Assembly (NCBI GenBank): GCA_021234155.1
Contig: JAJEKV010000065.1
Coordinates: forward strand, 3,961,594 to 4,025,593
Source: Isoetes taiwanensis
Lineage: Eukaryota > Streptophyta > Lycopodiopsida > Isoetales > Isoetaceae
Direction of reading: 5' to 3'
Length of the DNA: 64,000 nt
A program made the translations under genes and the position numbers. Within the stretch, counting starts at the first letter, position 1. Every line of letters starts with the position of its first letter. Below the pieces are notes generated by a model, which saw nothing but the letters and a program-made list of their open reading frames with translations, did no database searches and had not been told where the DNA came from. Below are positions 8,173 through 21,898 of this stretch, piece by piece.

Positions 8173-10895
8173 ATGGTGATCAGTCTTCAAACCCCTATTT
8201 CTGCCTCGAAGCGCTCCCTCCTTTTCGATTCCAACTTGGTAGGTGGAATCCATGTAAAATCTTCTTCATTATCAGTTTCCAGTCTCCACCTCTGCATCCT
8301 AAAACATAATCTGCATAATGAGCTCAAGCCTATCACAGGAGTACAGTTAACACGAAACTTGTTATGGAACCATGATTTGGGTTTGTTTACTTTGAAAAAT
8401 GCCGATTTGCAGTCGAAAAAAGGCAGGAATTCGCAGCTTTATTTAAGAACCAGAGCTTGCAATGACAGATCCGAAGTTAGCACCGAAATTAACATGTCCA
8501 GGAAAAAGGATAGCCGGTTTTCCTCTGTATTAGAAGTGCCAAGGTCTATATGGAATCAAGTTCTTCTTCAACTGGGCAACTTTGGTTTCGGTAAACGTAG
8601 TCTGTGGGAAGCTGGTGTAGGATTATTTGTGCTTACAGGTATTGTGCTTATGGGCTTGACTCTAGTGTGGATTAAAGGGATTCAGCTTCGGTCGCGCAGT
8701 CGGAAATACAGGGCAACATTTGAATTTGAAAAAGCATGGGGTATCAACGTGGGCACTCCTGTCAGAATTAGGGGTGTGGACATTGGAAGTGTGGTTAGTG
8801 TGCGGCCGAGCTTGGAGAGGTTAGATGTCACTGTTCAGGTACAATGTCTTCCTCCTCAACATGGCGAGGAATATGTGTATAGGTGCAGGTTTATATAAAT
8901 GATGGACACTGATATCAAAGTAATGTTTGCAGATAGTAGATACAAATTTGGTCATTCCTCGCAATGCACTGGTGGAAGTTAATCAATCAGGCCTAGTCAG
9001 CGAGACCCTTATTGATATTACACCTCGGCATCCACTCCCCAAGCCTACAGTTGGACCACTTGATCCAAGATGCGCCAGTGAAGGCCTTATTGTTTGCGAT
9101 AGGCAGCGGATAAAAGGAGAACAAGGTGTAAGCTTAGATGAGCTAGTAAGTGTTTGTACAAAACTTGCCAAACAGATAGACACTGAGGGAGTTGGAAGGC
9201 TATATGATATTGCTGACCGTGTCAGTCTTGCTATAGAGGATGCCAAACCTCTTCTTATGAAGGTAAGATTAATTTTGTGTGATGTAAGTGTTAAATATGT
9301 ATGTGAGTATTATTTGATAATCTTTTGTAATGTCTTCAGTTTCTGATATTGTATAGATGGAGTCCATGGCAACAGATATTCAACCTTTGTTAAGTGAACT
9401 AAGAGAAGGTGGCCTCCTGGCAGAACTTGAGAAATTAGCCAGACTTGCGACAGAAGCAGGGGAAGACTTGAGGTATGTGGTGTGAGTGTTGACAAGGTAA
9501 AATCCCGTGTGATATTAGCTTAAGTGTGATTGTGATTAATCTTGTATCTTTAATCTAATCTCATATGTGAGGGGATATAAGTTAAATGTAGGGTAGTTTG
9601 CATTAGCTGCCAGTACTTATGGAAAGAGCCCTAGAGGATTGTGCTAGGTAACTTAGTTATCTTGCATGACCAGTAGGTTCATTTTGCAATCGCAATGGCA
9701 GTATCAAGTTCACAAATGTGACATAAACTGTTTAACCTAGTGTCCTCCTCTTTGTTATTTTTAAAAAGCCCTTCTATTTTTGCAAGAACAGCAATCTAAT
9801 ACTTGCATAAAACATGCAACGGAACAGGAAATCACTTATGCATTTTACCTTTTTTTCTAGGCGAATCAACAGCTCAATATTGACTGCAGAAAACACGGAG
9901 TTGCTTCGGCAGTCAGTGGCTACATTAACAAAAACGCTAAAGCACCTTGAGGTTCGATTTTTCCTTTGACATCACTCTTAGGCCTCCCGCAATTGTTAGC
10001 ATGCCTTCAAATAACAGATATTTCTTTATGAAGACTCAAATTGACATATCCAAATGTAACTAAAATGAAGGCTAGGTTGGAAAAAGATATTCCTTAGGTG
10101 GTAAGATTATGTAACTAAAAGATAGGTGAGCTTGGGAAAAAGATATGCCTTACCATCTCAAGATGAAAATCAGTTTCTCTTTGACACGCTCGTTTGTGCC
10201 TGAGTTTCTGTGGCTCTTTAAAAACTTTTTTACAGTATCCTTGTCATATGTGGTAGGAGAAATATTCTATTTTAATATCTTTTAAGGCTCATGGTCTAGC
10301 TAGCTCTTTGGAGTGGAAGTCATGTATTCAGTAGTTGTGCCAGCCTATCTTGGCTATCATACAGGTTTTATCCAGCTTTATTGCCTGGGAGGAGAAAGGC
10401 CTTTACATGCTGCAGCTTTTTGCATATTTGCACCAGTCTCCAAGCTTTAGCTCCCCCCTGCCTTCAAAGTGGCACTGCGTCATGAAGCTATTCTGTCCCT
10501 TAATTGGGGGGCTCTTACCGTTTTAGGACTGCAGGTCAACTGAGTAATAGGAGCTGATAATAATGTAATTAACTATGGTAGTATTAAATAAAACAAGTGA
10601 AGAAAACATATTTGCAGAAATATTTTCTTCAATTTTATATATTGTTAATCTGTAATAAGTAGATCTCATGTAGAAGCCTGTGCCTATATGTCCATAGGAA
10701 TGCAACATGGTAAAAAGATAATTTTTTGTTACGAACTCTCAGCATGTTTTATTTGGGGTCTCTTCTTACAAAAACCAACTGTTTTGACTAAACCAGAGCA
10801 TAAGTGAAGATGTTAGTACCCTTACTGGAGATGCAGGGACACGATACAATTTGAAGCAGTTAATACAATCACTAAGCCGCCTTGTAGCAGATTAA
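8173..10895 (+). CDS. TGD2: TGD2-like chloroplast lipid-transfer protein, five exons
   Basis: Substrate-binding subunit of the TGD ABC transporter, which moves lipid from the ER route into the chloroplast through the inner envelope. The gene model has exons 8173-8838, 8933-9262, 9357-9472, 9861-9951 and 10797-10895. All introns are GT-AG and the frame holds throughout, giving 433 residues (Arabidopsis TGD2 is about 381). Residues 1-100 are Ser/Leu/Arg/Lys-rich and fit a transit peptide. A single membrane helix lies at about 147-167, an MlaD/MCE domain at about 178-255 (FEFEKAWGINVGTPVRIRG), and a helical C-terminal region follows with the TGD2-type end TGDAGTRYNLKQLIQSLSRL. The start codon has a good context (ccATGG). 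No stop or frameshift is seen. Intron 4 (9952-10796) is the longest. A MITE lies directly upstream and may affect expression. Confidence 0.9.
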
Positions 10896-13204
10896 GAGAT
10901 TCTGGGAAAATGTAGCCTTTGGCAATTTGTCAATGCTGTTGTCTCAAGTTTTGTAAATTCTAATTGTCATTGTCATTCTGCTCAACCATACATCATGCTG
11001 TGGTCTCCGATTACAGTTCCTGGTTGTATCAGGCTGCCATGTCAAACCACAAAGGTACTCTCGGTTAATGGTAACACAGTGTAGCTTATTGTCGTTGTCA
11101 TGCACTCAACTGACATGAATCTACCAATAATCCATAACATCATTTAGGGATATCCTCCAAGCATAATCAGATGAAGTACCTTCCCTTCCCTAGGGATTTC
11201 TCGACTAACGCTTAGTGGACAGAGGATTCCCAAATGTACTATCAGCAGATCCAAGGATTATCAAACAGCAATTTAAATTATGGAGGAGCTGCAACAAGGA
11301 TGGAGAAGCTGCAACAATATAAAAAGATGAAAGAATACAAGGTTGGCCATTGAATTCCACATGCATTTCTTCTTTGATAAAGTTATGATCAAGTCACATG
11401 ATAAGTAACAAGTTTCTTGACGCATTAATAAAAATCGCTGTGCTCCCTTTTGAAAAGGACTTTTGACGAGGACTGAGTGGCATCGTGGATGAAAATGGGA
11501 ACAAATTTTTGAACACAACACCGTGGCTGATATGTTTGAAATGCGATGCCACTTGTTAATGATAAAATTCTGCTAGATACCTGTTCACTATTACAAAGAC
11601 ATTGGTGATAGAGCTCCTCAGTCAAGGGTTAGGCGAAGAAACTGTCAATCTGGGGTTGGGCGGAGTAGTTCTTTCGATGGCTGGGTGGCCACCTAGCACA
11701 GGCTCACGAGGATCAACGGCCACCTAGGCGCTTTGTTCACTCACACTTGAAAATCAGGTGTCTTTACTGCCGGAAAAATCAGTCGGGGTGCTAAAATGTC
11801 GCCGGAAAAACCACTCACCAGACTGTTTCACAGCGAAACAGCTCACTCGCGACCTTTTCTTATTACATAATGCTGAGGGTTATAAAGAAGCCGATTAATA
11901 AGTTTAGATATTGGGTTAGATGGGTAGCACTCTAAAGAGGCCGGATGTGAGGAGCCGATTAATAAGTTTAGATATTGGGTTAGATGGGTAGCACTCTCCG
12001 AGGTATTTGCTGACTAGTACCGCCTCCTTTGCTAGTTTTTGGAATTTTTGGAACTTCCTTGTCTGTGTTTTGATTCGGCCAGTGTAGACTATCAAGATAT
12101 ATTCACCATTGTCAGAGTAGAAAAAAAAAAAACAAAGGGAGTTCACATCGTTTTAGCCATATGAACAAGGTGAGTGATTCGAAATGGTTTGTTTTCTCTT
12201 CGAAGTGTACACATACTCGTACATAGGAGGGTTTTTTGGTTTTTTCTTTTTTAGGTGATTTTGGTCAGTATGTGGCTAGTAGGGGCTTTTTGAAAAGATT
12301 CATTGGCGTATACACTTTTTGAAAAGATTCATTGGCCTATACAAGGGAGTTTTTGCTGACCCCTTGTATGCATGTGGCTATAATAGCCACCCCCGGGAAA
12401 CAAAAGAGCAAAACAAGAGTTGACAGACTCCTCTACCAAATTGGCTTTGTAGCAGAACCTAAACAATTTGTGCATATTGATAATGAATTCTTTTTCGTCA
12501 GATGAAATGAAATGTATTCAGGGTTCAAGCTTCATATTGATTTTATTGGAAAGAGAATGACAAGTTCTAAATCGTCTTGTTTAACAATCTTTTCTCTCAA
12601 GGCATTCTCTTCTATTCTATTCTCAAGGCATTCTATTTTTGTTATCTGGAGCAATCTTTGACAACTTTCATGGTTTACTCACTATTTTACAAGTTATAGG
12701 TTTAACTAAACTACCTTCAAATTGGAGGTAGAAGTTTCTAACACTTGGCTAAACTAGATGACTTTTCTTAATCATCATTTCTTGCCAATGTATTTCAATA
12801 TGGATTCGTCAATTCTACGGTCCAAGAAGGCCTCTAGGCATCTTTCTTTCGAATATCTAGTATAATAACAGTGGGTTCCCTTTTTATTTTTGTATGTTTT
12901 TCTCGTTTATGATTGGGGTACCTGTGATTTCAAAATATGAAATACGTTTGCCCTTAAGATTTTGAAATATGAAATATGAAGAGCCGAAACTCTATGAGGA
13001 ATCAAGCCTCTAGCAAAACAAACCAAAATCCCAGTGAAAATGCTTTGACCAAGACAATCAGCAAGATAATGAAATTATTATTTCTATTGGATCTTTCTCT
13101 TCCCCCCTCCCTATATATATATAACAACCCGATTCAATTGTTTTAGGTGTATTATCTATGGTTTTAGGTACGACCATTTATCCAAACCCAAATCAAATTC
13201 CTAT
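10896..13204. other. Intergenic region 3' of TGD2
   Basis: Probable 3' untranslated sequence, then AT-rich DNA without a supported gene. Visible structure: an exact 45-bp segment duplicated with period 64 (11889-11997, starting AGCCGATTAATAAG), a short direct duplication of TTTTTGAAAAGATTCATTGG at about 12287-12345, and an A-run at 12121-12132. The remaining ORFs lack motifs. Confidence 0.5.
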
Positions 13205-13209
13205 GTAAT

Positions 13210-15579
13210 CATTGATGGCAAAAACTGGCTAAGCCACCAACCTCAGTCAAAGAAGCTCTAATTTTGGTCTAGGACCTCCGGATCACTTGAGGTGATCACT
13301 GCGTCCGAGATATCTCGTTCTTAAACTTCCAGAAAACAAGATTTCACTAGTTTCCCAAAAAGCCAAAAAACTAGTCTTATTCTAACAGTAATCGAGATCA
13401 ATGTACTCGACATTTTGGATCCAAACTAGCATAGCATACCACAATAATATCCGAAGAAGGTGTTGTAGAAAGTCTATGCAAAGAGTCCTCACGGTTGGTA
13501 GAAATAATGATTCTTGACTAAGTTAAATTGGTCAATGGATGGACAAAGGCACTAAATTTTGCCAAATGAAAATGGCACTAGATTTTGATCCAACCAAATT
13601 CAAGCATTGAATATGAGCCCCACAATAGGGGCATGCTATTTCGTGGTCAAGAACTCGATCTATAATTAAAGAAGCATGTCCGAAAGCACCGATTATCCAT
13701 GAAAAATGAGGCGACTTTAAGATATCAATGGATTGATCTTTCTCCTCTCTTTTTTTTTTACTTTTCCTTACCTAAATGATTGCACTAATGCATTTGGAGC
13801 TTTGCATGCAAACCAATGCGAAGTATGTTTTTTTTTTTATTTACTAGAGTCAACTCAAATACAAATGCATCAAATGATATTTTCCAAGGTCGATTTTCAT
13901 TAAACTCGAATCAAAGTCATCACATTCGATATCATGTTAATGATCAAGATGATCATCAACAAGACATCTCTAAAACACACAAATCATGATTTTTGGATAC
14001 AAATCGATCATAATGTGCCTCGGGATAGATTTCTTAAAGGCGGGAGGAACTCTCAAAGATCAATTCGACTTCACACTTCGTGTACCGATGCAGAATCGCG
14101 CAAAAGCCCACACTTTTCTCGTCCGAATGAATCCCCTTTTTGAAAACTCGTTTCCCACGGATCTTGGCAAATTCGGGATCTTGGCCATGTTTTGGTTGGT
14201 TTAGACATTTCTTTGGGTACCTTGGGACATGAATGGTTAGCCAATGTAATGATTACTCAGTTCAATCGACAAAAACAAGTTCTTGGCAAGTCACATTTTA
14301 GGGTTCTGAGTTTTTTTGAGAGCAATTATCCCAATGTGCGTAAATCAAAAAAGAGGCTAAGGTATAAATAGAGAGCTATTTTCCTCTCTCTTGATTACGT
14401 GGTCTCCTCCCCGCCAAGCTTCGGCTCGTGTTTCGACTTGGCATGCCGTGGGGACGCCACTTGGCGAGGGATGAGAGGGTAGATAGATGGGGGTAGATGT
14501 AGGTAGGTTTTGCCATTTTTTTCAAATGAAGCACGTTTCCCAAGAAATCCACTTAGAAGATCAATACACACTCTTTTTTCAAAATTTTTTGTGCCACCGG
14601 CATGGCTTCATGAGGGCTATCGGTGGTATTATCAAATTTTCAAATGCAATACTTTGTTTTTGTAGAAAAAAATGAATGGGGTGAGTAGGCATTAGATATG
14701 GGATTTGGTGAGGTGGCAAGGAGGAAGAACAAGGCTAATAGGCACATTTGTCAATCATTTCAATCTTATGGTTGACCAACTTTTTTGGGTTTGGTCAACA
14801 TTTGCCTAGTCATCATTTGATGATGCAAGTTGATGTGATGATGTGGAATGATGTAATGGTGTTAAGTGATGTCATGGTATGGAGTGATGTGATGATGTGG
14901 AATGATGTAATGGTGTTAAGTGATGTCATGGTATGGAGTGATGTGGTGATGTGGACACTTGTTGCTTAGGTGGCAACTTGGTGAATGACCTATGGAGGTA
15001 GCAAATGATGAGTGGACCAATGTGGCTTTGTAAGTGATGAGATATGTATCTAGTCATCATGCCATGTCACTTGGAGGTGGTGACTAGGCAAACTCGTGTT
15101 TTAGCTTTTCCTTTCCCTTTTTTTGTATTTTGGCTAGCATAAAATGCCCTTTTTTAGCCACATGGTGTGGAGTGTGTGATAATGGAATGACATGATGACA
15201 AAAAGATGATGTAGAACTTGATGCTTAGGCAATCCTTTTGGTGTAACAACTTTGAAAATGTGCCTTAGGTAGTGGTAGGTCAACTATGGAACAAAAGGCT
15301 ATGTGTGAGATGTATGGTGGTATGGGGTGATGGAATGTTGGAAATGTGGAGTGTGAGGTAGGGGAATAGATATGACAACATGAAGGAGAAAAGATACCTT
15401 TTAATAGCTTGCCAACTTCATAGGGTCTTCCAAACTTCCGGATGCTTAGATCCTCTCAATGTGTGACCTTGATTCCAGTTCAATGTCTTCACTTGGTTCT
15501 TCAACATAGTATCTTCTTTTTCCCGCAACATGAATAAGACTTGATGGCACTTTGCCATGTTGCCATAGCAGGGGCAACA
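13210..15579 (-). repeat. 3' LTR of the Tat-like element
   Basis: Matches 21899-24297 along its full length, with scattered substitutions and small indels. Contains a 54-bp unit twice (14830-14945), rich in GATGTGATG and TGGTATGGAG. In the element's sense (minus) this is the downstream LTR. A purine-rich stretch near 15600-15620 on the minus strand (GCTGAGGGGGACC) is the nearest candidate polypurine tract, but it is not adjacent to the LTR. Confidence 0.85.
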
Positions 15580-17200
15580 TCATGCTAAACAAGGAAAAGG
15601 AATGGCTGGTCCCCCTCAGCCTTGTGAGCAAAATATGACAGAAGAATGGTGATGGTAGTGTAGGAAAATGGAAATTCGAGAACATGGGCAGCAATGATGA
15701 AAAAAAGAGATGAAAAAAGAAATTATATTGGGGAAAGTCCGAACAGGATGGACATAGTGATGTGAGTGATGTTTAAATGGATGTCTTGGAAGGATGTTTA
15801 TATGGAACCGAAGGGGACTTGACTCTGAGAGTGATTTGACTCATGACCCGACTTGACTTGTTTGACTTCTTTTGAAAGATGTGTGGAGTAGGAACAGTGA
15901 TTGGAGTTGGGAGTGTTTTTTCGACTTTTTCTTAGACTTGAGCTACCTTTATGGGAGGGTGATGGAAGGTAGCAGGGGGTTCGGTTCTCTCTCTTGAAAA
16001 AAAGATTTGGGAAGCAAGGGCTAGATGAGAATGGAACAAAGGGCGATGAACATGAATGGAATGTATCAAGTGAACCCTGCAGTGTGGAAAAAATATGATG
16101 TTAGTGCCACATTCTCCCGCCTAATTGTGGTAATATTTAGTCGCTTTGGGATCCCGCATCGTTGAAGAATTTCCGGCTGATATGAATTGGAGGGCAACCT
16201 GTTTTTGCTCAGGTGGAGATTACTTTCGACCGATGGACCTGTTATGACAAGTTTTATATATGTTAGAAAACAACTCCCCTTATCTTTGTCATGATTGTGA
16301 ACTCAACTCCGCAACATCATAATACACACAAGATGTCAAAGTTAAACCTATTTCTCTTTTTTTCCTTTTTTCTCTTTTCTCTTTTTTTTTTTTATGAAAG
16401 CAATTTCAAAACAACACTTAAAAGAGCACAAGCACTCAATAACACTAAAAGAGCACAAGCATTCAATAACACTAAAAGAGCACAAGCATCCACATTTTTA
16501 AGGAACATGCCTATTAACTTTAAAGCTAGTGTTTCTAATAACTCAAATGGCTAACTATCCACTAACTGCTCTACTCAAACAAACTCATACAAATATGTTG
16601 TTGCCAATACCTTTTCGGATGCAATATGTTTATAGGGTTTATGAGTCACTTGACTGTTGTGATATCTTCTAGGAAGTAAGAATTTGTACCGCTTGTCCTG
16701 ATTTTGTATGGCCCTTCCCATAAGCAATCAAATTTACTGCTGTGTTTTCCTTTGCCTTGTCCCATTTGAGAACCAGCTCTCCTTCTTTGAAACTTCCTTG
16801 CAATTTGTGAATGGCTTTGAATGTCTTTGCAGATCCTTTGCTTTCTTAAGCAACATGGTATTCTCTCGCTTCAAACCTCTCTTCTTCTAGATGGAGCAAT
16901 CTATCAAACCTTCCCTCAGATGCTTCCTCTATCCAGATTTGAATCTTTAGAGCCAACCTTAATGAGGGTAACTCCAATTCCAATGGAACAAAGCCTCAAC
17001 ACCATAGACAAGAGCAAAAGGTGTATGATTAGTAGCACTTTTAATTGTAGTTCTATATGCCCAAAGTGCATCATGTAATTTAAGGTGCCAATCTTTTTAT
17101 GCACCTCTATTGTTTTCTTGAGAATAGCTTTTAGCACCTTGTTGGTAGATTCAGCCTGGCCATTGCCTTGAGGGTAGTATCTTTGAGCTTTTCACATGCT
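15580..17200 (-). other. Non-coding 3' internal region of the Tat-like element
   Basis: No coding similarity seen. Holds a T-rich tract (16370-16395) and a 27-bp unit repeated three times (about 16420-16495, unit AAAAGAGCACAAGCATTCAA plus seven bases). Long untranslated tracts between pol and the 3' LTR are usual in Tat/Ogre elements. Confidence 0.6.
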
Positions 17201-17240
17201 TTACTTTCAAGGTCTTTAGCGGGGTTGCTGATCACATCAT

Positions 17241-17955
17241 TCATGAACGAGTGCCTCTGTCGCCGAAACTATTTTCGAGGGATGCCAAACCTAGTGCATA
17301 TGTTTTCATGTAGGAACCTAGAGTTGTTAGAGCATTTGCTTGTCTCAATGGGACAGCCTCGCCTAATTTGGTAAAGAAATCTGTTGCCACTAGTATGTAT
17401 TCATGTTGAGAGGGAGAATTTGGATTTATAGGTCCTATGAAGTCTAGTCCCCAAGTTTGGAATGGACTGGAGGCGTGATGCCAGTCAAAAAGCGGCTGAA
17501 GAATTCTTCTACCATGTATCTGGCATTTATGGCATCTCCTGATGGTTTCATAACAATCTTTAAACAAGCTAGGCCAATAGTATCCAGACCTGAGTATTTT
17601 CTTTGCAGTTGTGTCAGCTGCATAGTGGCCTCCACAAATTCCTTCATGACAAGCCTCGGTATCAGATCAACTCGACCGACTGTCAACACACCTTAATAAA
17701 ACACCAGATTGATCAATTTTACATAGCACATCTCCAATCATTACGTATGTTTTTGCTCTTTCTTTGAATCTTCTCAACCGACCGCTTGTGACGTTTTGTG
17801 GTACCTCTTCATGTTTGAGAAACTTGATGATTTCATCCCATGGTCTTCTTGCATCTTCTTTGGATAGCACAAGGTTAGTAGCAATTTCACTCACTTCATC
17901 AAGATTTCTTAAACCATCAAAATCTTCAAACTCAAACACCTTATTGGTCAAATAA
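17241..17955 (-). pseudogene. Integrase of the Tat-like element, frameshifted
   Basis: The N-terminal part (17667-17951) has the region before the zinc finger, with GDVLCKIDQSGVLLRCVD. The core (17241-17567) shows CHKCQIHG, then WGLDFIGPINP and EYILVATDFFTKLGEAVPL, the first catalytic Asp of the integrase core. At least one frameshift separates the halves near 17570-17690, and the C-terminal part of the core is lost. Confidence 0.75.
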
Positions 17956-18232
17956 TCACTAGGACTCTTGATTGTTTTGACAGGTTCTAACTTTTAGATT
18001 GTAATCCCAGATCTTGCAGGCCCATCTACATAACTTAGCCTTGCTCGAAGTTTTCTGTAACAAAGATGGGAATAGGATTTTGATGCATCATTACTTTTAC
18101 CTCATTGTGCTGAACTATATGACCAAGCCTTTGTAGGAAAAACATTATTCTGGCCGCACTTTTTTTCCATTCTTGGGTAATTTGTTTTCAAGATCGGACC
18201 AAATTTTGCTGGTAAAAGATATTATCCCATGT

Positions 18233-19079
18233 TTACGCATGAGTGCTATGCCTACTGACTTTGCTAGTGACACTCGATATATGCCCGGAATGGTTGAGCA
18301 AGGTCTGGTGGTTTAAGAATCTCGATTGGCATATGGAGGTTATCAACGGGTCAAATGCGACTTGACATTCATCCATCCATTCTATTGCAATGAATTTGCT
18401 CTCATTCTTGTTATACTTGCCAACACGCGGTCGAGTCGCCAAAGGACTTATGATGTGTGAAAAGTTAGGCACATACATTCTCAAAAACTTGTCAAGCCCA
18501 TGAAACTTTTCACCTGCTTTAAGGTTTTAGGTGGAGCTAATTTCTTCAAGGCCTCCATCTTTCCTTCAGACACTTTGATCCCTTGAGTAGATACCTCATG
18601 ACCTAACAATTCACCTTTAGAACAGAGAAATACACACTTTTTTGGATTCAAGCACACTCCACCCTTCCTGCACAATTCCATTGTCATTGTCAGCAACTCC
18701 ATATGCTTAGTCTGAGAAGATCCTAGGCATAAATCATCCAAGAAAACTCTAAAATTTGACATTGGCATGCTTTGGAATATTTTATCCATTGCTCTTTGAA
18801 AGGTAGCCGATGCATTCATCAAGCCAAAAGGCATTTTCATCATGGCAAAAGTACCCCAAGGGGTTATGAAAGAGGTCTTAGCTTGATGCGCCTCTTTATC
18901 TTGATTTGATTGAAACCTGAAAATCCATCCAAAAAGGAATATATTTCTTTCCCTGCAGTTGCATGTAACACTTCTTCTAGAAATGGTAATGGATAACAAT
19001 CTTTAATAGTGGCCTTGTTTAGATCCCTGTAATCTATACAGATCCTAATGCTCTTATTTTTTTTTTTTCTTTGGAACAA
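18233..19079 (-). pseudogene. Reverse transcriptase and start of RNase H, Tat-like element
   Basis: RT blocks in order: IRICIDYRDLNKATIKDCYPLP, then TPWGTFAMMKMPFGLMNASATFQ, then VFLDDLCLGS as the catalytic box, and ELLGHEVSTQGI with the thumb PPKTLKQVKSFMGL. The catalytic box reads FLDD where YxDD is usual. The frame breaks near 18870-18999 and again near 18481, where the RNase H connection region (to 18233) begins in another frame. Confidence 0.8.
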
Positions 19080-20277
19080 TGCAAGACAACCGGTCGGGGA
19101 TTTGTTATCTCTTTGATAACCTCGGCTTCCTTCATCTTCAATAATTCTCTCGATCGGTAAGCAAGTGATGCATTTATTCTTCCGAAGTTTTTTGCATTAC
19201 GGGTTTAGCATCTTCTTTTATCTTTATTTCAAACTCACAGATATCAGTCCTCACTCCTACTAATTACGTATAATCCCGGGCAAATACATCCTTCCAGCTC
19301 TCAAAGAAAATTTTTAAAGAAGCCTCATCTTTGCTATCAAATAGATCTCCAAGGAAAAGTGTTCTTACCCCCCCATTTTTGTTGATGGTTAACTCTTTTA
19401 CCTCTTTTTTTTCTTTGTGCATCTATCACCAAAATAGGATAAAGTTGTGTTGCATCTTCCTTGTTCAACTCATCTTCATTTATAGCTCCCTCGCCCAAAT
19501 AGTCAAGGAGCACGGTTTACGCAAAGTGCATCACTGCTTCACAATTTTCCTCCCTAGGTATATGTTTGATCTCCCAAGCCTTGAACTTGCTTAGCAATTG
19601 CGCATTACCCTTTCTTTGAGTTCGACATGTCCTGGTTTTTGTTTGATATTCTCCAGCCACACATGCATATCGGTTGAGAGTCACCAAAGATAGATATGTT
19701 AGTCAAACCTAAAGCCAAAGACTCTTCTAAGCCAGCTACAAGCCTTTATATTCAGCCATATTTGAAGTGATCCCTTCATGCACTCTACCAACTTTGGATA
19801 AAAGTTTATTGGCGAGTTTCGATGGCAAATTTGCGAGAAGATGCTATATTCAATTTGATTGAAATTCCACCATCAAACCACAACACACCTTTATTGGGTT
19901 TTGCTTCTATATCGGGTCATCTAAGCGGTGGGTATGATTTCTATTGGTTTGTGATGAAAGGCATTTTTAACACACGGCTCATCTTCAATCAACATGTCTT
20001 GTTCTATAAAGTTGTACAGATTAGCATCACTGTTTTATTGTATAGAGTTACGGTTCTTGCTCCATTTGAAATAGTAACGCCCTTTGGACCGCATGTGTCT
20101 AGCATCTATGAGACAACCATCTCCTTCCCAACAACAAGTCATATATGTCAGGTCACATTACGGTTATCTTCAAAAAGCCACAACTATGAAACTTGCCTCA
20201 ACAATTATACCTTCAATTTCTATTGGCACCTTTGTCACTAGTCCTCTGAGGTTTTATTTTAGCATTGGAGAATGACC
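19080..20277 (-). other. Decayed pol spacer of the Tat-like element
   Basis: Between RT and protease. It probably encoded the N-terminal RT part and, on the model of Tat elements, linker sequence. No stretch long enough to identify remains, and the ORFs on the plus strand here are shadows. Confidence 0.4.
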
Positions 20278-20502
20278 TCAATATGACGGGTGATGGTTGA
20301 GTGACAAACAAGACCACATTTCTTCATTACGCCGAGGCATGACATTTAGTGGGGAACCTCCATCTAGCAAGACCCTAGATAAATGCAAGTCACCTAAACT
20401 AGCTGAAAGCAAGTGAAGGCACACGGATCCTTTTCTTCTTGAGTTAATACTACCTTTCTCTGTCTCATGCACATCGATTAAAAGAAATTTGTTCAACATC
20501 AT
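20278..20502 (-). pseudogene. Aspartic protease remnant of the Tat-like element
   Basis: Contains RVLLDGGSPLNVMP, the active-site region of retroviral-type aspartic protease (the usual form is a D-S/T-G triplet; here D-G-G, as is common in Tat/Ogre protease). The frame is short and its ends are lost to stops. Confidence 0.65.
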
Positions 20503-20829
20503 TACACTTCAATATTTTCTCTCTATAGCTAGGTGCAATTAGGAGAAGTGTGAGGAGATCTATGCTTACTTTAGAACTTTTCGGGATCACATCTAGCTCA
20601 TCTAACTCTTTGTCTTTTTTATTAAAACTTCAAAAAGGAGGTGGAGCTATTACCGAACTTCTTTGTTGTGAATGTTCTTGCTCATACCTTTATCTGCGGG
20701 TGTCCCATTTTCCAACATTTTTTCTTGTGCGTACCACCATGATCTCTTCTTGCTCCTCATATTCCTCTACAAACCTAATGGCGAGATGTCCCTTCCAATT
20801 TCTTGCCTTTGTCACGCTTGTCAAAGTAT

Positions 20830-21875
20830 TCCTTGACAAAACATTTGTCTTCGAGATGACCTATTTCCTTGCAGAAATTGCAATAATGGGCAGATCTTTC
20901 CAAAATGACCTTTCTTTCCACATTTTAAGCATGCTCTGTAATAGCAAATATCGGAAGGATGAGTATCTTTGAAACAATGTGCACAAAGGGGGATAGTTTT
21001 TTTTTGTTCTTCAACTCCAAAAGTTGTTTGGTCGGTTCACGCAATGGTCTCGGACATTTTGGCCATCTCATTCTTGGATTCATTGCTTTTAGGTGTAGCT
21101 TCTTCATCTTTGGACTTTCTTCTTTCTTTTGCACTTGCATATACAATGTACATGCTCATACTCCGCTCATAATCACGGATAAAAAGGGTCAGCACAATGG
21201 TTTACATGGTTATCGGTAAAAAGGACATATCATTGGAGATTTTAGTTGCCTTTTCAAAAGCTTTTGTGTATGGTATCAAAACCTTCCCGATTTTGAATTT
21301 TTAGCATCTTCTGTGCACCTTAGGTCTTGGTGATGGTCCCTTAATGAAAGCAGCCACAAAAATAGAGTGTGGGAGTAGGTACCGACTCTTTTGGCATTTC
21401 CTCGGGTATGCACTAAACCTTTCCACATAGTGGTTAATACTTTCACACCGCCCTTATACAAAAAGTCAGAGCTCGTTTTTGCTAGTTCTTGAGGAGCGGG
21501 GCGGTTTGCCAAACCTAGCTAAAAAATTGCTGCACAAGACTCTCATATGTATTAGTACCCATGGCGAGGTCACATGCTCACACCAAGCATATGCCTCATC
21601 GGATTTCATGCATCTCTTAAACTCGGAAAACTTACGTTTTTTTTACAACCATAATCTCTATAATATTCATCGAATACCTTCGGAAAATGGTTGGCATTCA
21701 TGGTTGGCTCAAATATGGGTGGAGCAATGGGCAAACTTAGCTCAAAACACGTGGGATTGCAACAATTTGGCTGCACCACAGCTGCAACAAGTACTCTCCT
21801 TGTGGTTCCAATGGTTCCGGAGCTTCTTGTCGTTCATTTCTTCTAGGAGCCATGAGTTCTTTGTAAACCAGGTGG
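20830..21875 (-). pseudogene. gag remnant with two CCHC zinc knuckles
   Basis: At 20835-20940 the minus strand encodes CLKCGKKGHFGKIC and, one base out of frame, CNFCKEIGHLEDKC. Both fit C-x2-C-x4-H-x4-C, the nucleocapsid knuckle. The capsid part further right (to about 21875) is broken by stops and cannot be dated or typed. Confidence 0.65.
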
Positions 21876-21895
21876 AAATCTCGGTAGGACCTCCA
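21876..21895 (-). promoter_or_regulatory. Primer-binding site, probably tRNA-Gln
   Basis: Minus-strand sequence TGGAGGTCCTACCGAGATTT begins three bases inside the 5' LTR end at 21899. It starts with TGG, complementary to the CCA end. The complement (AAATCTCGGTAGGACCTCCA) fits the 3' part of a plant tRNA-Gln as I recall it; the tRNA identity is not checked. Confidence 0.7.
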
Positions 21896-21898
21896 AAA

